Position numbers and translations under genes: made by a program. Positions 35,114 through 45,763 of a stretch of 64,000 bases of DNA are shown in pieces. The stretch comes from Methyloversatilis universalis EHg5 (GTDB lineage: Bacteria; Pseudomonadota; Gammaproteobacteria; Burkholderiales; Rhodocyclaceae). Where the stretch lies: contig NZ_KB900539.1 of NCBI RefSeq assembly GCF_000378945.1, forward strand, positions 3,484,122 to 3,548,121, read 5' to 3'. The notes under the pieces are model-generated. The model worked only from the letters and a program-made list of their open reading frames with translations, made no database searches and was not told where the DNA came from. Every line of letters begins with the position of its first letter. Within the stretch, counting starts at the first letter, position 1.

Positions 35114-36598
35114 TCAGGCCTCGCGCGGTGCAACTGCCGCCCCCTCGATCACCCGCGGAAAGGACACGCGGACGATGAGGCCGGTGTAGCCCTGCTCACT
35201 CGCCGGATGGGCGCCGAGCAGCTCCACCTCGGCGCGGTGCAGTTCGGCGATTTCGCGCACGATGGGCAGACCCAGCCCCGACCCTTCGACCTGGGTACCC
35301 AGCACCCGGTAGAAGCGCTCGAACACCCGCTCCCGGTCTTCTGCAGGAATGCCCGGACCCGAGTCCTCGACTTCGACGATGGCGCGTATGTCGGCTTTCA
35401 GCCTCACGGTCACCATGCCAGCGCGCGGCGTGTACTTGATCGCGTTGTCGATCAGGTTCTTGAACATTTCGCCCAGCAGAACAGGATTGGCGTCGACATG
35501 CAGCGGCACGTGCGCGCGCTCGAAGCCGATGTCGATATGACGCCGGCGCGCCGCCGGCACCCAGTCAGCAACCTGGCTTTCGAGCAGCCCGTTCAGTTCC
35601 ACCCGCTCTACCGCATGCACTTTTTCCGAACTGGCTTCGGCTCGCGCCAGTGCCAGCAGCTGGTTGATCAGGTGGGCGGCATTGGTGGAACTGAGCAGTA
35701 TCTTTTCCATGCAGGCACGGATCTGTGCCGGATCCTGCTCCAGCAGCGCCAGTTCGGCCTGGCTTCTGAGTCCGGTCAGCGGTGTGCGCATCTGGTGCGC
35801 GGCGTCGGCGATGAAGCGCTGCTGCGCGGCGAGATTCAGTTCCAGGCGCAGCATCATGTCATTGAGCGCGTGAATCAGCGGCCTGAGCTCTTCCGGCACC
35901 CTGCGCACATCGATCGGCGACAGGTCGGTCGGCCGCCGGGTCTCGATCACCGCCTGCAGCCGCTTCAGCGGCCACAGACCGCGACCCAGTCCGAAATACA
36001 CCAGCACCACCGCGATCGGGATGATGACGAACTGCGGCAACAGCACGCCGGACAGGATGCGTGAGGTGAGCGCCTCGCGCTTGTTCAGCGTTTCCGCGAC
36101 CTGCACCGTCACATAGGAGCCGGGAATGGTGGTGACCGGCTGGAACATGTAGGCGATGCGCACGTCCTCGTTGTTGATGCGCCCGCCGCGGTAGTACAGC
36201 TCGCCCGGCTTCCACTTCGGATCATCCGGCACATCCGGTACTTCGCTGTCACCGGCCAGCAGTTCGCCGGCGCCGCCCAGCACCTGGTAGTAGATGATGT
36301 CCTCGCCGTCGATGTGGAACAGGTCGCGCATCTGCGGCGGCTTGACGAAGATGGCGCCGACCGGCGTGAAGCGCACCTGCCGGCTCAGTTCGTACACGCT
36401 GTCACCGAGCACCTTGTCATAGGGCGCATGGGCGATGTCGTCAGCCACGTTGTGGATGATGGCGATGCTGATCGGCCACACGAACATCAGTGGCGCGAGC
36501 ATCCAGTCGAGGATTTCGCCGAACAGCGAGTTGTATTCGCCGGTCTTCTCGCCAGTGGACTTGTTACGGCGCAGCTTCAGCTTGTCACGCGACGGCAT
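35114..36598 (-). CDS. Sensor histidine kinase (OmpR-partner class)
   Basis: A 494-residue membrane kinase. Membrane helix 1 is at about 28-49 and helix 2 at about 185-207; the periplasmic domain between them resembles the 2CSK_N type of TctE/QseC-like kinases. A HAMP-like region follows, then the H-box ADAAHQMRTPLTGL with the phosphoacceptor His, the N-box FKNLIDNAIKYTP, and G-boxes EDSGPGIPAED and GSGLGLPIV. It should phosphorylate the response regulator encoded upstream, which it overlaps by 14 bp. The stimulus is unknown. Confidence 0.92.
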   Translation of the reverse strand: MPSRDKLKLRRNKSTGEKTGEYNSLFGEILDWMLAPLMFVWPISIAIIHNVADDIAHAPYDKVLGDSVYELSRQVRFTPVGAIFVKPPQMRDLFHIDGEDIIYYQVLGGAGELLAGDSEVPDVPDDPKWKPGELYYRGGRINNEDVRIAYMFQPVTTIPGSYVTVQVAETLNKREALTSRILSGVLLPQFVIIPIAVVLVYFGLGRGLWPLKRLQAVIETRRPTDLSPIDVRRVPEELRPLIHALNDMMLRLELNLAAQQRFIADAAHQMRTPLTGLRSQAELALLEQDPAQIRACMEKILLSSTNAAHLINQLLALARAEASSEKVHAVERVELNGLLESQVADWVPAARRRHIDIGFERAHVPLHVDANPVLLGEMFKNLIDNAIKYTPRAGMVTVRLKADIRAIVEVEDSGPGIPAEDRERVFERFYRVLGTQVEGSGLGLPIVREIAELHRAEVELLGAHPASEQGYTGLIVRVSFPRVIEGAAVAPREA

Positions 36599-37259
36599 CC
36601 GGTCTTTCCAGGCAGTAGCCCAAACCGCGCAGGGTCACGATGCGCAGGCCGCTGTGCTCGATCTTCTTGCGCAGGCGGTGCACATAGACCTCGATCGCGT
36701 TATTGCTCACTTCCTCACCCCAACCGCACAGGTGATCGACCAGCTGTTCCTTGTTTACAAGACGGCCGGCACGCAGCAGCAGCACTTCGAGCAGCGCGGT
36801 CTCGCGCGCCGACAGTTCGATCGGCTGGCCATTGACGCTGGCCACGTGGTCGGTCTGGTCATAGGCCAGCGCCCCGACCTCGATGCGGGTGGGCATGCCG
36901 GTACCGCGCCGGGTGAGCGCACGCACCCGCGCCTCCAGCTCGGGCAGCGCGAAGGGCTTGCACATGTAGTCGTCAGCGCCGGCATCCAGCCCGCGCACGC
37001 GGTCATCGATGCCGTCCTGCGCGGTCAGTATCAGCACCGGCGTCGTGCATTTGCGCGCGCGCATGCGCTTGATCACCTCGATGCCCGACAGCTTGGGCAG
37101 GCCGATGTCTATGATGGCCAGATCGAAGGACTGGCCGTGCAGCGCAGCGTCGGCTTCACCGCCGCTGGCCACGCTGTCGACCGCGTAACCGGCGCGTCGC
37201 AGCGCCCTGACCACGGCATCGGAAATGACCGGGTCGTCCTCGGCAAGCAGAATATGCAT
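36585..37259 (-). CDS. OmpR-family response regulator
   Basis: A 224-residue two-domain regulator. The receiver has the acidic pair in LLAEDDP, the phosphoacceptor Asp51 in IIDIGLPKL and the signalling Thr/Lys region ILTAQD and DYMCKPFAL. The C-terminal winged helix carries LSARETALLEVLL, SNNAIEVYVHRLRKKIE and IVTLRGLGYCLE. It resembles TctD/QseB regulators. The direct repeat at 37354-37370 upstream suggests autoregulation. Confidence 0.94.
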   Translation of the reverse strand: MHILLAEDDPVISDAVVRALRRAGYAVDSVASGGEADAALHGQSFDLAIIDIGLPKLSGIEVIKRMRARKCTTPVLILTAQDGIDDRVRGLDAGADDYMCKPFALPELEARVRALTRRGTGMPTRIEVGALAYDQTDHVASVNGQPIELSARETALLEVLLLRAGRLVNKEQLVDHLCGWGEEVSNNAIEVYVHRLRKKIEHSGLRIVTLRGLGYCLERPDAVA

Positions 37260-37353
37260 CGCAATCCGGCCTTGCGGCCGCCTCCTCCATGAACGTCTGC
37301 TGCGTTCGTCCGGGCGCTGCGACCGTCAGCCGCATAACCCCACTGCGCGTCAG

Positions 37354-37370
37354 TGTAAGGGAGATGTAAG
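37354..37370 (-). promoter_or_regulatory. Direct repeat, probable response-regulator box
   Basis: On the minus strand CTTACA-N5-CTTACA, with an 11-bp period, lies about 95 bp before the regulator start. This is the layout bound by OmpR/PmrA-type dimers, at the position of a -35 element; GGTTATGC follows 16 bp downstream as a possible -10. Autoregulation of the two-component operon is the simplest reading. Confidence 0.5.
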
Positions 37371-37443
37371 CGCTCAAGAATAGTCTGCGCAGCGCTGTTC
37401 TTCTTTTGGTCCGCGGGGGCACACCGGTCACACGGAACGCCCC

Positions 37444-37487
37444 GGGGAGCACCCTTCCCCTGCACGGGGTGCTCCCCACCAATTTTT
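37444..37487 (+). terminator. Orphan intrinsic terminator-like hairpin
   Basis: GGGGAGCACCC and GGGTGCTCCCC form a perfect 11-bp stem with a 12-base loop, followed by ACCAATTTTT. In the plus orientation this has the form of a rho-independent terminator, but no plus-strand gene precedes it. A small RNA ending here is possible. Confidence 0.5.
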
Positions 37488-37603
37488 CTGGCGCGCGCCG
37501 CCCTCCCCTTTCCCCTGTACGGTTTCACCCGCCGCGTCCGCCCCGCCCCGGCCGACCTTTGCTGCGCGCCCATCCACGCCGCATGAATCGGGTGCGTAGA
37601 CGA

Positions 37604-37633
37604 AAAAAGGCCCGCACCTGAGTGCGGGCCTTT
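37604..37633 (-). terminator. Intrinsic terminator of groESL
   Basis: GGCCCGCAC and GTGCGGGCC form a strong stem with loop CTGA; read on the minus strand it is followed by six T residues. It lies about 50 bp after the groEL stop. Confidence 0.9.
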
Positions 37634-37680
37634 CGTGGTCAGCTGACCGGGCTCCGGCCGCCGCAGCGGCCGGAAGGACA

Positions 37681-39321
<1,641 letters not shown>

Positions 39322-39360
39322 TTAATCTCTCCGATGTAGGGGTTGCAGCGACGGGGAGGC

Positions 39361-39651
39361 TCAGGCCTCGACCACGGCCACGATGTCTTCTTCGCGCAGA
39401 ACCAGCAGTTCTTCGCCGTCGATCTTCACGGTCTGGCCGGCGTACTTGCCGAACAGCACGCGGTCACCGGCCTTGACTGCCGGCGGACGGACCTTGCCGT
39501 CTTCCAGGATCTTGCCCGTGCCCACGGCGATGATTTCGCCTTGATCCGGCTTCTCGGTAGCGGAATCGGGAATCACGATGCCCGAGGCGGTCTTGCGCTC
39601 TTCTTCCAGACGTTTGACCAGCACGCGGTCGTGCAACGGACGGATTTTCAT
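39361..39651 (-). CDS. groES: Co-chaperonin GroES (10 kDa)
   Basis: A 96-residue co-chaperonin starting [18 protein letters not shown], with the mobile loop [15 protein letters not shown] and the ending [13 protein letters not shown]. The ATG at 39651 matches the family start; the longer reading runs into the CIRCE promoter region. It caps GroEL and is the first gene of the operon. Confidence 0.99.
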   Translation of the reverse strand: MKIRPLHDRVLVKRLEEERKTASGIVIPDSATEKPDQGEIIAVGTGKILEDGKVRPPAVKAGDRVLFGKYAGQTVKIDGEELLVLREEDIVAVVEA

Positions 39652-39737
39652 GCAATGACTCCTTGAGGATTGAAGACGCGAACCCAGTCGCGACGTTTGA
39701 CGATATTCGGGGCGATGCGACACAGCGCGTCGCCGTG

Positions 39738-39764
39738 TTAGCACTCACTGCCAACGAGTGCTAA
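39738..39764 (-). promoter_or_regulatory. CIRCE operator (HrcA binding site)
   Basis: TTAGCACTC-N9-GAGTGCTAA, a perfect match to the CIRCE consensus, lies 86-113 bp before the groES start and overlaps the predicted transcription start. HrcA repression of groESL is therefore expected; hrcA itself is not in the window. Confidence 0.96.
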
Positions 39765-39792
39765 TAGTAGTGGCGCCCAGTTCCGATTTCAA
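39764..39792 (-). promoter_or_regulatory. Sigma-70-type promoter of groESL
   Basis: On the minus strand TTGAAA (39787-39792) and TACTAT (39764-39769) are separated by 17 bp, directly ahead of CIRCE. The CTTGAAA -35 also fits the sigma-32 -35 consensus, but no clear CCCCAT -10 follows, so the vegetative factor plus HrcA is the likelier control. Confidence 0.75.
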
Positions 39793-39813
39793 GGGTGGAT
39801 CTGCAAGGAAATT

Positions 39814-41490
39814 TCAGGCCGCCTTCGGAGCGACCAGCCGGTTCCGGCCGGCCGACTTGGCCTGATAGAGCAGCGCATCGGCCGCCCGCACCGCGACATC
39901 CTCGTCCTGATGCGCGGGGTCAGCCATGGCCAGGCCGATGCTCAGCGTGACCATGCCGACCGCCTCGGTCGGCGAGTTCTCGACTGCCGTGCGCACCTTC
40001 TCGCCCACCGCGGCCGCATCGGTCAGTGGCGTTGCAGGCAGCAGGATGAGGAATTCCTCGCCACCGAAACGAGCGACGAAATCGGTTTCGCGCAGCGCGC
40101 CGCGCAGCACCGCCGACACATGGCGCAGCACCGCGTCGCCGGCCGCATGGCCGTGGCCGTCGTTGATGCGCTTGAAGTAGTCGATGTCCAGCACCAGCAC
40201 CGCATAGGCGCTGCGCATCCGCTTCATGCGGACGAATTCCCCGCGCAGCCGCTCGTTGGCCGCCAGCCGGTTGGGCAGGCCGGTCAGCGCGTCCCGCCTG
40301 GCCTGATCACGCAGTTCATCATTCAGGCGCGCCAGTTCGGCGGTCCGTTCCGCCACCCGGGCTTCCAGATCACGGTTGCTGGCTTCCAGTGCCTCGCGCC
40401 GGTGGATCAGCGTAGCGGCCATGCTGCGCAGCGCAGCCCCCAGATGGACCACTTCGCGCGTGCTGCCCGGTATCGCGAGGTCGGCAGACTCGTCACCCTT
40501 TTCGATGCGCCGGGCCTGCAGCGCCAGGTATTCCAGCGGCTGGCTCAGGCGGCCGGCAGCCCACCAGGCCAGCAGGCACAGCGTGCCACCGGCCAGCAGC
40601 GAAAACAGCAGCACCGCGCGCCGCAGTTCGGCCACGTCGGCGGTCAGCGTATCCAGCGGCTGGCGCACCACCACCTGCCAGCCCAGAGGTGCCTCCGGAA
40701 CGACTTCGCGCACCGGCGCCAGCGCGGTGACGTAGTCAGTCTGGCTGCCCCAGCGATCGATCACGAAACGCCGGGCCTGCAGGCGCTCGGCCAGCGGCAG
40801 CGTCAGCGCATCGCGCTCCGGGTGGATCACCCGACCCTGTCGGTTCACGATGAGGAATTCCAGCCCCAGCTTTTCGGCCTCACGCGGTTTGAGCACCTGC
40901 AGCACCTCGCCCGCCCAGCGCCAGTGAGCATGCGCGCCGAGCACGCCGCGCAGGCGGCCGGAATCGTCGTACACCGGCACCGAAAAATCGATGAAGCGGA
41001 TGGGCGCACCATCCGGCTCGGGCTTGAGCAGCCGGCTCAGCAGCAGCGCGTCATGCACGTCACCCAGATGCGGGCCCTTGCGTCCGCCGGTGTACCAGGG
41101 CCGTTGCGACACGTCGGCCCCCATCAGCAGGCCGGCGGTGGAGGCGCGCACGACGCCGTCCACATCGGACAGTCCTATCCAGGAATAGGCGGGGTAGGAT
41201 TTCTGCAGCCGCTCAAGGCTGGGCTGGAATTCGACGCTGTCCAGCGGCGCCTGCCGGAACAGCGGTGTGCGCGACAGCAGCTCCACCTCGCGTCGGCGCT
41301 CGTTCAGGTTTTCGGCGATCACCGCAGCCACCGCGACCGCCTGTTCGTGCAGCGCTTCGCCGCGGTCGTCCAGCAGACGCTGGGCGTACACGTGATTGAT
41401 GTACAGATAGGCCGGCAGGCCGATGAGCAGGCCCAGCCCGCCGCACAGCAGCACCAGGCGGGTTCGGAAGCTCTCCGGCATCAGCTTCAT
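39814..41490 (-). CDS. Membrane diguanylate cyclase with Cache sensor
   Basis: A 558-residue protein. A first membrane helix at about 10-32, a periplasmic dCache-like domain to about 285, a second helix near 290-310, HAMP, a short coiled coil ([20 protein letters not shown]), then GGDEF. The active site is RFGGEEF and the inhibitory I-site RxxD (RETD) lies five residues before it, so the enzyme should make cyclic di-GMP with product inhibition. The ATG at 41490 ([10 protein letters not shown]) is used; the longer reading lacks coding character. Cyclic di-GMP could regulate the exopolysaccharide locus, but no direct link is visible. It is divergent from tal. Confidence 0.93.
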   Translation of the reverse strand: MKLMPESFRTRLVLLCGGLGLLIGLPAYLYINHVYAQRLLDDRGEALHEQAVAVAAVIAENLNERRREVELLSRTPLFRQAPLDSVEFQPSLERLQKSYPAYSWIGLSDVDGVVRASTAGLLMGADVSQRPWYTGGRKGPHLGDVHDALLLSRLLKPEPDGAPIRFIDFSVPVYDDSGRLRGVLGAHAHWRWAGEVLQVLKPREAEKLGLEFLIVNRQGRVIHPERDALTLPLAERLQARRFVIDRWGSQTDYVTALAPVREVVPEAPLGWQVVVRQPLDTLTADVAELRRAVLLFSLLAGGTLCLLAWWAAGRLSQPLEYLALQARRIEKGDESADLAIPGSTREVVHLGAALRSMAATLIHRREALEASNRDLEARVAERTAELARLNDELRDQARRDALTGLPNRLAANERLRGEFVRMKRMRSAYAVLVLDIDYFKRINDGHGHAAGDAVLRHVSAVLRGALRETDFVARFGGEEFLILLPATPLTDAAAVGEKVRTAVENSPTEAVGMVTLSIGLAMADPAHQDEDVAVRAADALLYQAKSAGRNRLVAPKAA

Positions 41491-41612
41491 GGCGCTCCAG
41501 GGTCTGCAACAAGGATGGCGCACGATACGCGAAACCGGCAATGCCCGCCAAACCTGCCCCCGGGGGTGGCACACTGCCAGCCCCGCCGCATGATCTTGTT
41601 ACGGACTTCCGC

Positions 41613-42557
41613 ATGACCACGCATCTCGACTCGCTGAAACAGCACTCCACCGTGGTCGCCGACACCGGCGACATCGAATCCATTGCGCGGCTGAAGCCGC
41701 AGGACGCGACCACCAATCCGTCGCTGCTGCTGAAGTCGGCGCAGGACGCTCGCTACCGGCCGCTGCTCGATGGTGCGCTGGCGCAGGCGAAGGCGGCCGG
41801 CGAAGATCTGTCCGGCGCGATCGACCGGCTGTTCGTCGCCTTTGGCTGCGAAATCCTGAAACACGTACCCGGCCGGGTGTCGACCGAAGTCGATCCGCGC
41901 CTGAGCTTCGACACCGAAGCCAGCATCGCCAAGGCACGCCACCTGATCGCGCTGTACGAAGCAGCCGGCATTTCGCGCAGCCGCGTACTGATCAAGCTGG
42001 CCACCACCTGGGAAGGTGTGCGTGCAGCGGAGAAGCTGGAGCGCGACGGCATCCACTGCAATCTCACGCTGCTGTTCGGCATGGCCCAGGCCATCGCCTG
42101 TGCCGACGCCGGCGTCACACTGATTTCGCCCTTCGTCGGGCGCATCTACGACTGGTACTGCGCGCAGCAGAAGGTGGCCGACATTCCGCTGGAACAGGAC
42201 CCGGGGGTCGCTTCGGTCACCCGCATATATAACTACTACAAGCAGCACGGCTATCACACCGAAGTGATGGGCGCGAGCTTCCGCAAGGTGGGTCAGGTCG
42301 AGGCGCTCGCCGGCTGCGACCTGCTCACCATCGCCCCCGATCTGCTGGACCAGATGGCTGCCCTGCCCGGCGAACTGGAGCGCCAGCTCGACCCGACCCG
42401 CACCACGCCGGCCGAACGCGTCACGCTGGACGAGCGGGCCTACCGCTGGCTGCACAACGAGGACGCGATGGCGGTCGAAAAGCTGTCGGACGGCATACGC
42501 CGCTTCGACGTCGATGCGCGCAAGCTCGATGCCTTCGTTGCCGGCCTGATGCGATGA
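41613..42557 (+). CDS. tal: Transaldolase
   Basis: A 314-residue class I transaldolase of the TalB type, which moves a dihydroxyacetone unit between sedoheptulose 7-phosphate and glyceraldehyde 3-phosphate in the pentose phosphate pathway. [32 protein letters not shown] and the Schiff-base lysine segment [12 protein letters not shown] are present, as is [15 protein letters not shown]. The ATG at 41613 ([10 protein letters not shown]) fits the family start. Its stop overlaps the next ATG by 4 bp. Confidence 0.97.
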   Translation: MTTHLDSLKQHSTVVADTGDIESIARLKPQDATTNPSLLLKSAQDARYRPLLDGALAQAKAAGEDLSGAIDRLFVAFGCEILKHVPGRVSTEVDPRLSFDTEASIAKARHLIALYEAAGISRSRVLIKLATTWEGVRAAEKLERDGIHCNLTLLFGMAQAIACADAGVTLISPFVGRIYDWYCAQQKVADIPLEQDPGVASVTRIYNYYKQHGYHTEVMGASFRKVGQVEALAGCDLLTIAPDLLDQMAALPGELERQLDPTRTTPAERVTLDERAYRWLHNEDAMAVEKLSDGIRRFDVDARKLDAFVAGLMR

Positions 42558-42778
42558 GCGAACCGTCACCGGCCGACGAGCCGGACACACCCTGCGTCGC
42601 CATCTGCAGCACGCTGTTCGACGAGGTGTGCCGCGGCTGCGGCCGCACCGTCATGGAAGTGGCGAACTGGGTATTCATGACGCCGGACGAGAAGCGCGCC
42701 GTGTGGACGCGCATACGCGCCGAAGGATACCCGCGGCGTGACATCCACGGCCTGACCGACCGGCCGGAGCGCCAATAG
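42554..42778 (+). CDS. DUF1289 family small protein
   Basis: A 74-residue protein with the family signature [20 protein letters not shown], whose four Cys suggest metal or iron-sulfur binding, followed by a Trp/Met motif ([16 protein letters not shown]). The function of DUF1289 is not established. It is translationally coupled to transaldolase (ATGA overlap). Confidence 0.9.
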   Translation: MSEPSPADEPDTPCVAICSTLFDEVCRGCGRTVMEVANWVFMTPDEKRAVWTRIRAEGYPRRDIHGLTDRPERQ

Positions 42779-42797
42779 GCGCTCCGTACCGGCGCCT
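42777..42797. terminator. Short hairpin between convergent genes
   Basis: AGGCGC and GCGCCT form a 6-bp stem in the 18-bp gap between the DUF1289 and catechol dioxygenase stops. There is no T-tract, so termination strength is doubtful. Confidence 0.3.
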
Positions 42798-43723
42798 CAG
42801 GTGTGCACGTTCAGGAAGGCTTCGTTCAGTTTGCGGTCGTGATAGAAGATCGCCCGCCCGAGGTCTTCCACCTTCCACGTGATCACCGGCTTGTCCGGGT
42901 AATGGATGTAGCCGCCGGCGAACACCTCGTTGCGGTTGCCTGACGGATCAAAAAAGTAAATGGTGGCGCCGCGCGTGATGCCGTGCCGGGTCGGGCCGAT
43001 GTCCAGCGACACGTCCTTGCGCGAAATGATGTCCGCCGCGCGCAGCACGTCATTCCAGGTATCCAGGATGAAGGAGCAGTGGTGGAAGCGCCCCTTCTCC
43101 GGATTGCGGATGAAGGCGATGTCGTGCGGCTTGGTCGAACAGGTGAGAAAAGCACCGACCAGCACGTCACCGGCCATCACCTGTTCCGCCATCTTGAAGC
43201 CGAGCACTTCGGTGAACAGCTTCACCGTGCCATCGACGTCATCGCCGTACAGCAGGCAGTGGTCGAAACGGGTCGGCTGCATGCCGATCAGACCGTCCGG
43301 CCACGGGTCCGGATTCACGTCCGGCAGTCCGTTGCCCACCTTGTCCTTGGTCGCGAACAGTTCGATCGCGTGCCCGGTCGGCACCGTGAAGCGGAAGCGC
43401 CGGCCGGTGTGCATATGCTCGCCCGCCGCCACCCACTGCAGGTCGCTCGCCAGGCGGCTGCCTTCAATCTCCGCCGCCAGACGGTCCAGCGTCGCTTCGC
43501 TGTCCACGCGGAAGCCCATGTAGTCCATGCCCGGCGCCTCCGCCGCACGCAGCACCACGCTGTGGTGGTCGTGTTCGTCCCAGGCCTTGAAATACACCCG
43601 ACCCTGGGCATCCCGCCCGGTCTCGATCAGGCCCAGCACCTGCCCGTAATGCTTTACCGCGGCATCCAGGTCGGTCACGCGTAGCGCGACATGACCCGGG
43701 CGCAGCACGCCCGTCATCGGCAT
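42797..43723 (-). CDS. dmpB: Catechol 2,3-dioxygenase (extradiol)
   Basis: A 308-residue two-domain vicinal-oxygen-chelate dioxygenase that opens catechol to 2-hydroxymuconic semialdehyde using Fe(II). The iron ligands are visible: His155 in TRFDHCLLY, His214/215 in GRFHHCSF and Glu266 in GNRNEVFAGG, and the catalytic-loop HGITRG is intact. The ATG at 43723 was chosen because GGAGG stands 8 bp upstream; an ATG at 43738 overlaps that site. It is a single-gene transcript from the sigma-54 promoter at 43779 and is separated by about 13 kb from the dmpCDEFGHI genes that process its product. Confidence 0.96.
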   Translation of the reverse strand: MPMTGVLRPGHVALRVTDLDAAVKHYGQVLGLIETGRDAQGRVYFKAWDEHDHHSVVLRAAEAPGMDYMGFRVDSEATLDRLAAEIEGSRLASDLQWVAAGEHMHTGRRFRFTVPTGHAIELFATKDKVGNGLPDVNPDPWPDGLIGMQPTRFDHCLLYGDDVDGTVKLFTEVLGFKMAEQVMAGDVLVGAFLTCSTKPHDIAFIRNPEKGRFHHCSFILDTWNDVLRAADIISRKDVSLDIGPTRHGITRGATIYFFDPSGNRNEVFAGGYIHYPDKPVITWKVEDLGRAIFYHDRKLNEAFLNVHT

Positions 43724-43778
43724 TTCTCCATCCTCCATCTGTTGTCATGGCCCGGCTCGTGTCCGGGCAGCAAGGCTT

Positions 43779-43794
43779 TGCAATCGCCGTACCA
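43779..43794 (-). promoter_or_regulatory. Sigma-54 promoter of catechol 2,3-dioxygenase
   Basis: TGGTACGGCGATTGCA on the minus strand matches TGGCACG-N4-TTGCW with one mismatch and correct spacing. The start site would be near 43769, about 46 bases ahead of the ATG. It is almost identical to the promoter at 49355-49370, so both are probably driven by the XylR/DmpR-type activator encoded divergently. Confidence 0.85.
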
Positions 43795-43820
43795 GCCAGA
43801 AGCTGCATGGCAAGCCCCTG

Positions 43821-43841
43821 TTTATTCGAAGATTCAATAAA
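43821..43841. promoter_or_regulatory. Imperfect inverted repeat upstream of the dioxygenase promoter
   Basis: TTTATT...AATAAA arms flank TCGAAGATT, an AT-rich patch in an otherwise GC-rich region. It lies close to the -24 box. The adjacent AAATCTCGA (43841-43849) is shared with the GntR-linked operator at 63240. It may bind an activator, repressor or IHF. Confidence 0.35.
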
Positions 43842-43937
43842 AATCTCGACATTTTTCACCAGTGATTTCATGATTTGGCGAAACCGCACCCACCGCCACC
43901 TGCGGCATTTCCGGCATACCGACGACTGGATTCCGCC

Positions 43938-45671
43938 ATGCCCCGTCCTTCCCACGGCCCGCTGACCGCCATCACCGACGCCATCGACGACCGCACGCTG
44001 GCGAAGAACGTGCACTTCGCGCCGGACAGCGGCCACATCCTGCTGTTCGACCAGCGCATGCTGCTGATGCACGGCTTTTCGGTGGCCGCGCTGAGGCACG
44101 AACTGGTGGAGCGGCTCGGGCTGGACCGCACGCGCGAACTGTTCACCCGCATGGGCTACCAGCAGGGCGTGGCCGACGCGCGCTGCCTGCGCGAAGCCGA
44201 AGGCGGCGACACCGACGACACGCTCAAGCGCACGCTGGCGCTGGGCCCGCGGCTGCGCGAAATCGAAGGATTCGTGCGCAACCAGGCGGTCGAACGCATG
44301 CAGTTCAGCACCGACAGCGGCGAGTTCTGGGGCGACTACTACTGGCAGGCCTCGTGGGAGGCAGAAGCCCATCTGAAGCATTTCGGCGTCAGCGGCTCGC
44401 CGGCCTGCTGGATGATGACCGGCTATGCCAACGGCTTCACCACCACGCTGATGGGGCGCCCCATCCTGTGGCGTGAACTGGAATGCGTGGCCATGGGCCA
44501 CGCCCGCTGCCGGGTGATCGGCCGGCCGCTGGAAGAATGCGAAGACAGCGCGGACGACCTCGCCTTCCTGCAGATCGAGGACTTCGTATCGGCGCCGCGC
44601 GGCCGCAGTTCGGCCGGCGCCGCTGCGGCGCCCGCAGCTCCGGCCGGCCTGCCAGACCTGGTCGGTGCCTCCGCCGGCTTCAATTCGGTCGCCCATCTGC
44701 TGCGCCGGGTAGCCCCGACCGACGCCACCGTGCTGTTCACCGGCGAAAGCGGTGTCGGCAAGGAGCGCTTTTCGAAAACCCTGCACGCCATCGGCCCGCG
44801 CGCGAACGGGCCCTTCATCGGCGTGAATTGCGCCGCCATCCCGGCCGAGCTGGTCGAAGCGGAGCTGTTCGGCGTCGAGCGCGGCGCCTTCACCGGCGCG
44901 CATGCGTCACGGCCGGGCAAGTTCGAGCGCGCGCACGGCGGCACGCTTTTCCTCGACGAAATCAGCAGCCTGCCGATGCCGGCCCAGGGCAAGCTGCTGC
45001 GGGTGCTGCAGGAGGGCGAGGTCGAGCGGGTCGGCGACACCCGGGTGCGGCCGGTGGATGTACGCATCGTCGCCGCCGCCAACCGCGACCTGCGCGCCGA
45101 AGTCGCGGCCGGCCGCTTCCGCGAGGATCTGTTCTTCCGGCTCAATGTGTTCCCGATCGAGATTCCGCCGCTGCGCGAGCGGCGCGAGGACATCGCGCTG
45201 ATGGTGAACGTGTTCGTCGAGCGCTACGCGAAGCGCTTCGGCAAGCGCATCGCCGGCCTCACCCAGCGCGCCGCCGAAGCGCTGTGGGCCTACGACTGGC
45301 CGGGCAATGTGCGTGAGCTGGAGAACATCGTCGAGCGCGCGGTCATCCTGGCCGACGACGGCGGCAACCTCGACGTGCAGCATCTGTTTTCCGGCGGCGA
45401 ACGGCTCACCCAGCCGATGTTCAACCTGTCGGCCGGTGGCCGGCTCACCCGCGAAGCCACCGAGCCCGCGCCGGGCGAACGCCCGCAGGACGGCCTCGAC
45501 CGCCTGATCGCCTCGCTGGTCGATGCCGGCCTCGGATTCGAAGAACTGGAACAGCGCCTGCTCGACCACGCAATGACCCGCACCGGCGGCAACCTGTCTG
45601 CCGCCGCCCGGCTGCTGGGGCTGAGGCGGGGGCAGTTCGAATACCGCACGAAGAAGCGCACCGGCAGCTGA
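43938..45671 (+). CDS. XylR/DmpR-type sigma-54-dependent activator
   Basis: A 577-residue regulator with the XylR_N/V4R aromatic-sensing domain (about 20-220; AVERMQFSTDSGEFWGDYYW, ECVAMGHARCRVIGRPLEE), an Ala/Pro linker, an AAA+ domain with Walker A GESGVGKE, GAFTGA sigma-54 contact loop, Walker B GGTLFLDE and the R-finger region, and a C-terminal Fis-type helix-turn-helix (NLSAAARLLGLRRGQFEYR). It should respond to a phenol-like or other aromatic effector and activate the two sigma-54 promoters at 43779 and 49355. The ATG at 43938 was chosen; the upstream extension overlaps the promoter region. Confidence 0.94.
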   Translation: MPRPSHGPLTAITDAIDDRTLAKNVHFAPDSGHILLFDQRMLLMHGFSVAALRHELVERLGLDRTRELFTRMGYQQGVADARCLREAEGGDTDDTLKRTLALGPRLREIEGFVRNQAVERMQFSTDSGEFWGDYYWQASWEAEAHLKHFGVSGSPACWMMTGYANGFTTTLMGRPILWRELECVAMGHARCRVIGRPLEECEDSADDLAFLQIEDFVSAPRGRSSAGAAAAPAAPAGLPDLVGASAGFNSVAHLLRRVAPTDATVLFTGESGVGKERFSKTLHAIGPRANGPFIGVNCAAIPAELVEAELFGVERGAFTGAHASRPGKFERAHGGTLFLDEISSLPMPAQGKLLRVLQEGEVERVGDTRVRPVDVRIVAAANRDLRAEVAAGRFREDLFFRLNVFPIEIPPLRERREDIALMVNVFVERYAKRFGKRIAGLTQRAAEALWAYDWPGNVRELENIVERAVILADDGGNLDVQHLFSGGERLTQPMFNLSAGGRLTREATEPAPGERPQDGLDRLIASLVDAGLGFEELEQRLLDHAMTRTGGNLSAAARLLGLRRGQFEYRTKKRTGS

Positions 45672-45763
45672 GCGCCGTTTTTTGGCGCAGGGCCTCGTTC
45701 AGGTCGCTGTCTTCCGGGCACTGCGATTGCGGCCTGGATTCAGACGACCGCGCCGGACACCCG

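Larger units (their letters stand above)
37260..37603. other. Gene-free stretch between the two-component system and groEL
   Basis: No convincing coding sequence is present on either strand. It holds the regulator promoter region at its left, an orphan plus-strand terminator-like hairpin at 37444-37487, and a C-rich section that partly repeats the region left of the tRNA-Phe terminator. Confidence 0.6.

Noticed and set aside
42797-43738. An upstream ATG at 43738 for catechol dioxygenase
   Set aside because: It would use part of the GGAGG ribosome-binding site as coding sequence. The ATG at 43723 has correct spacing to that site and fits the usual family length.
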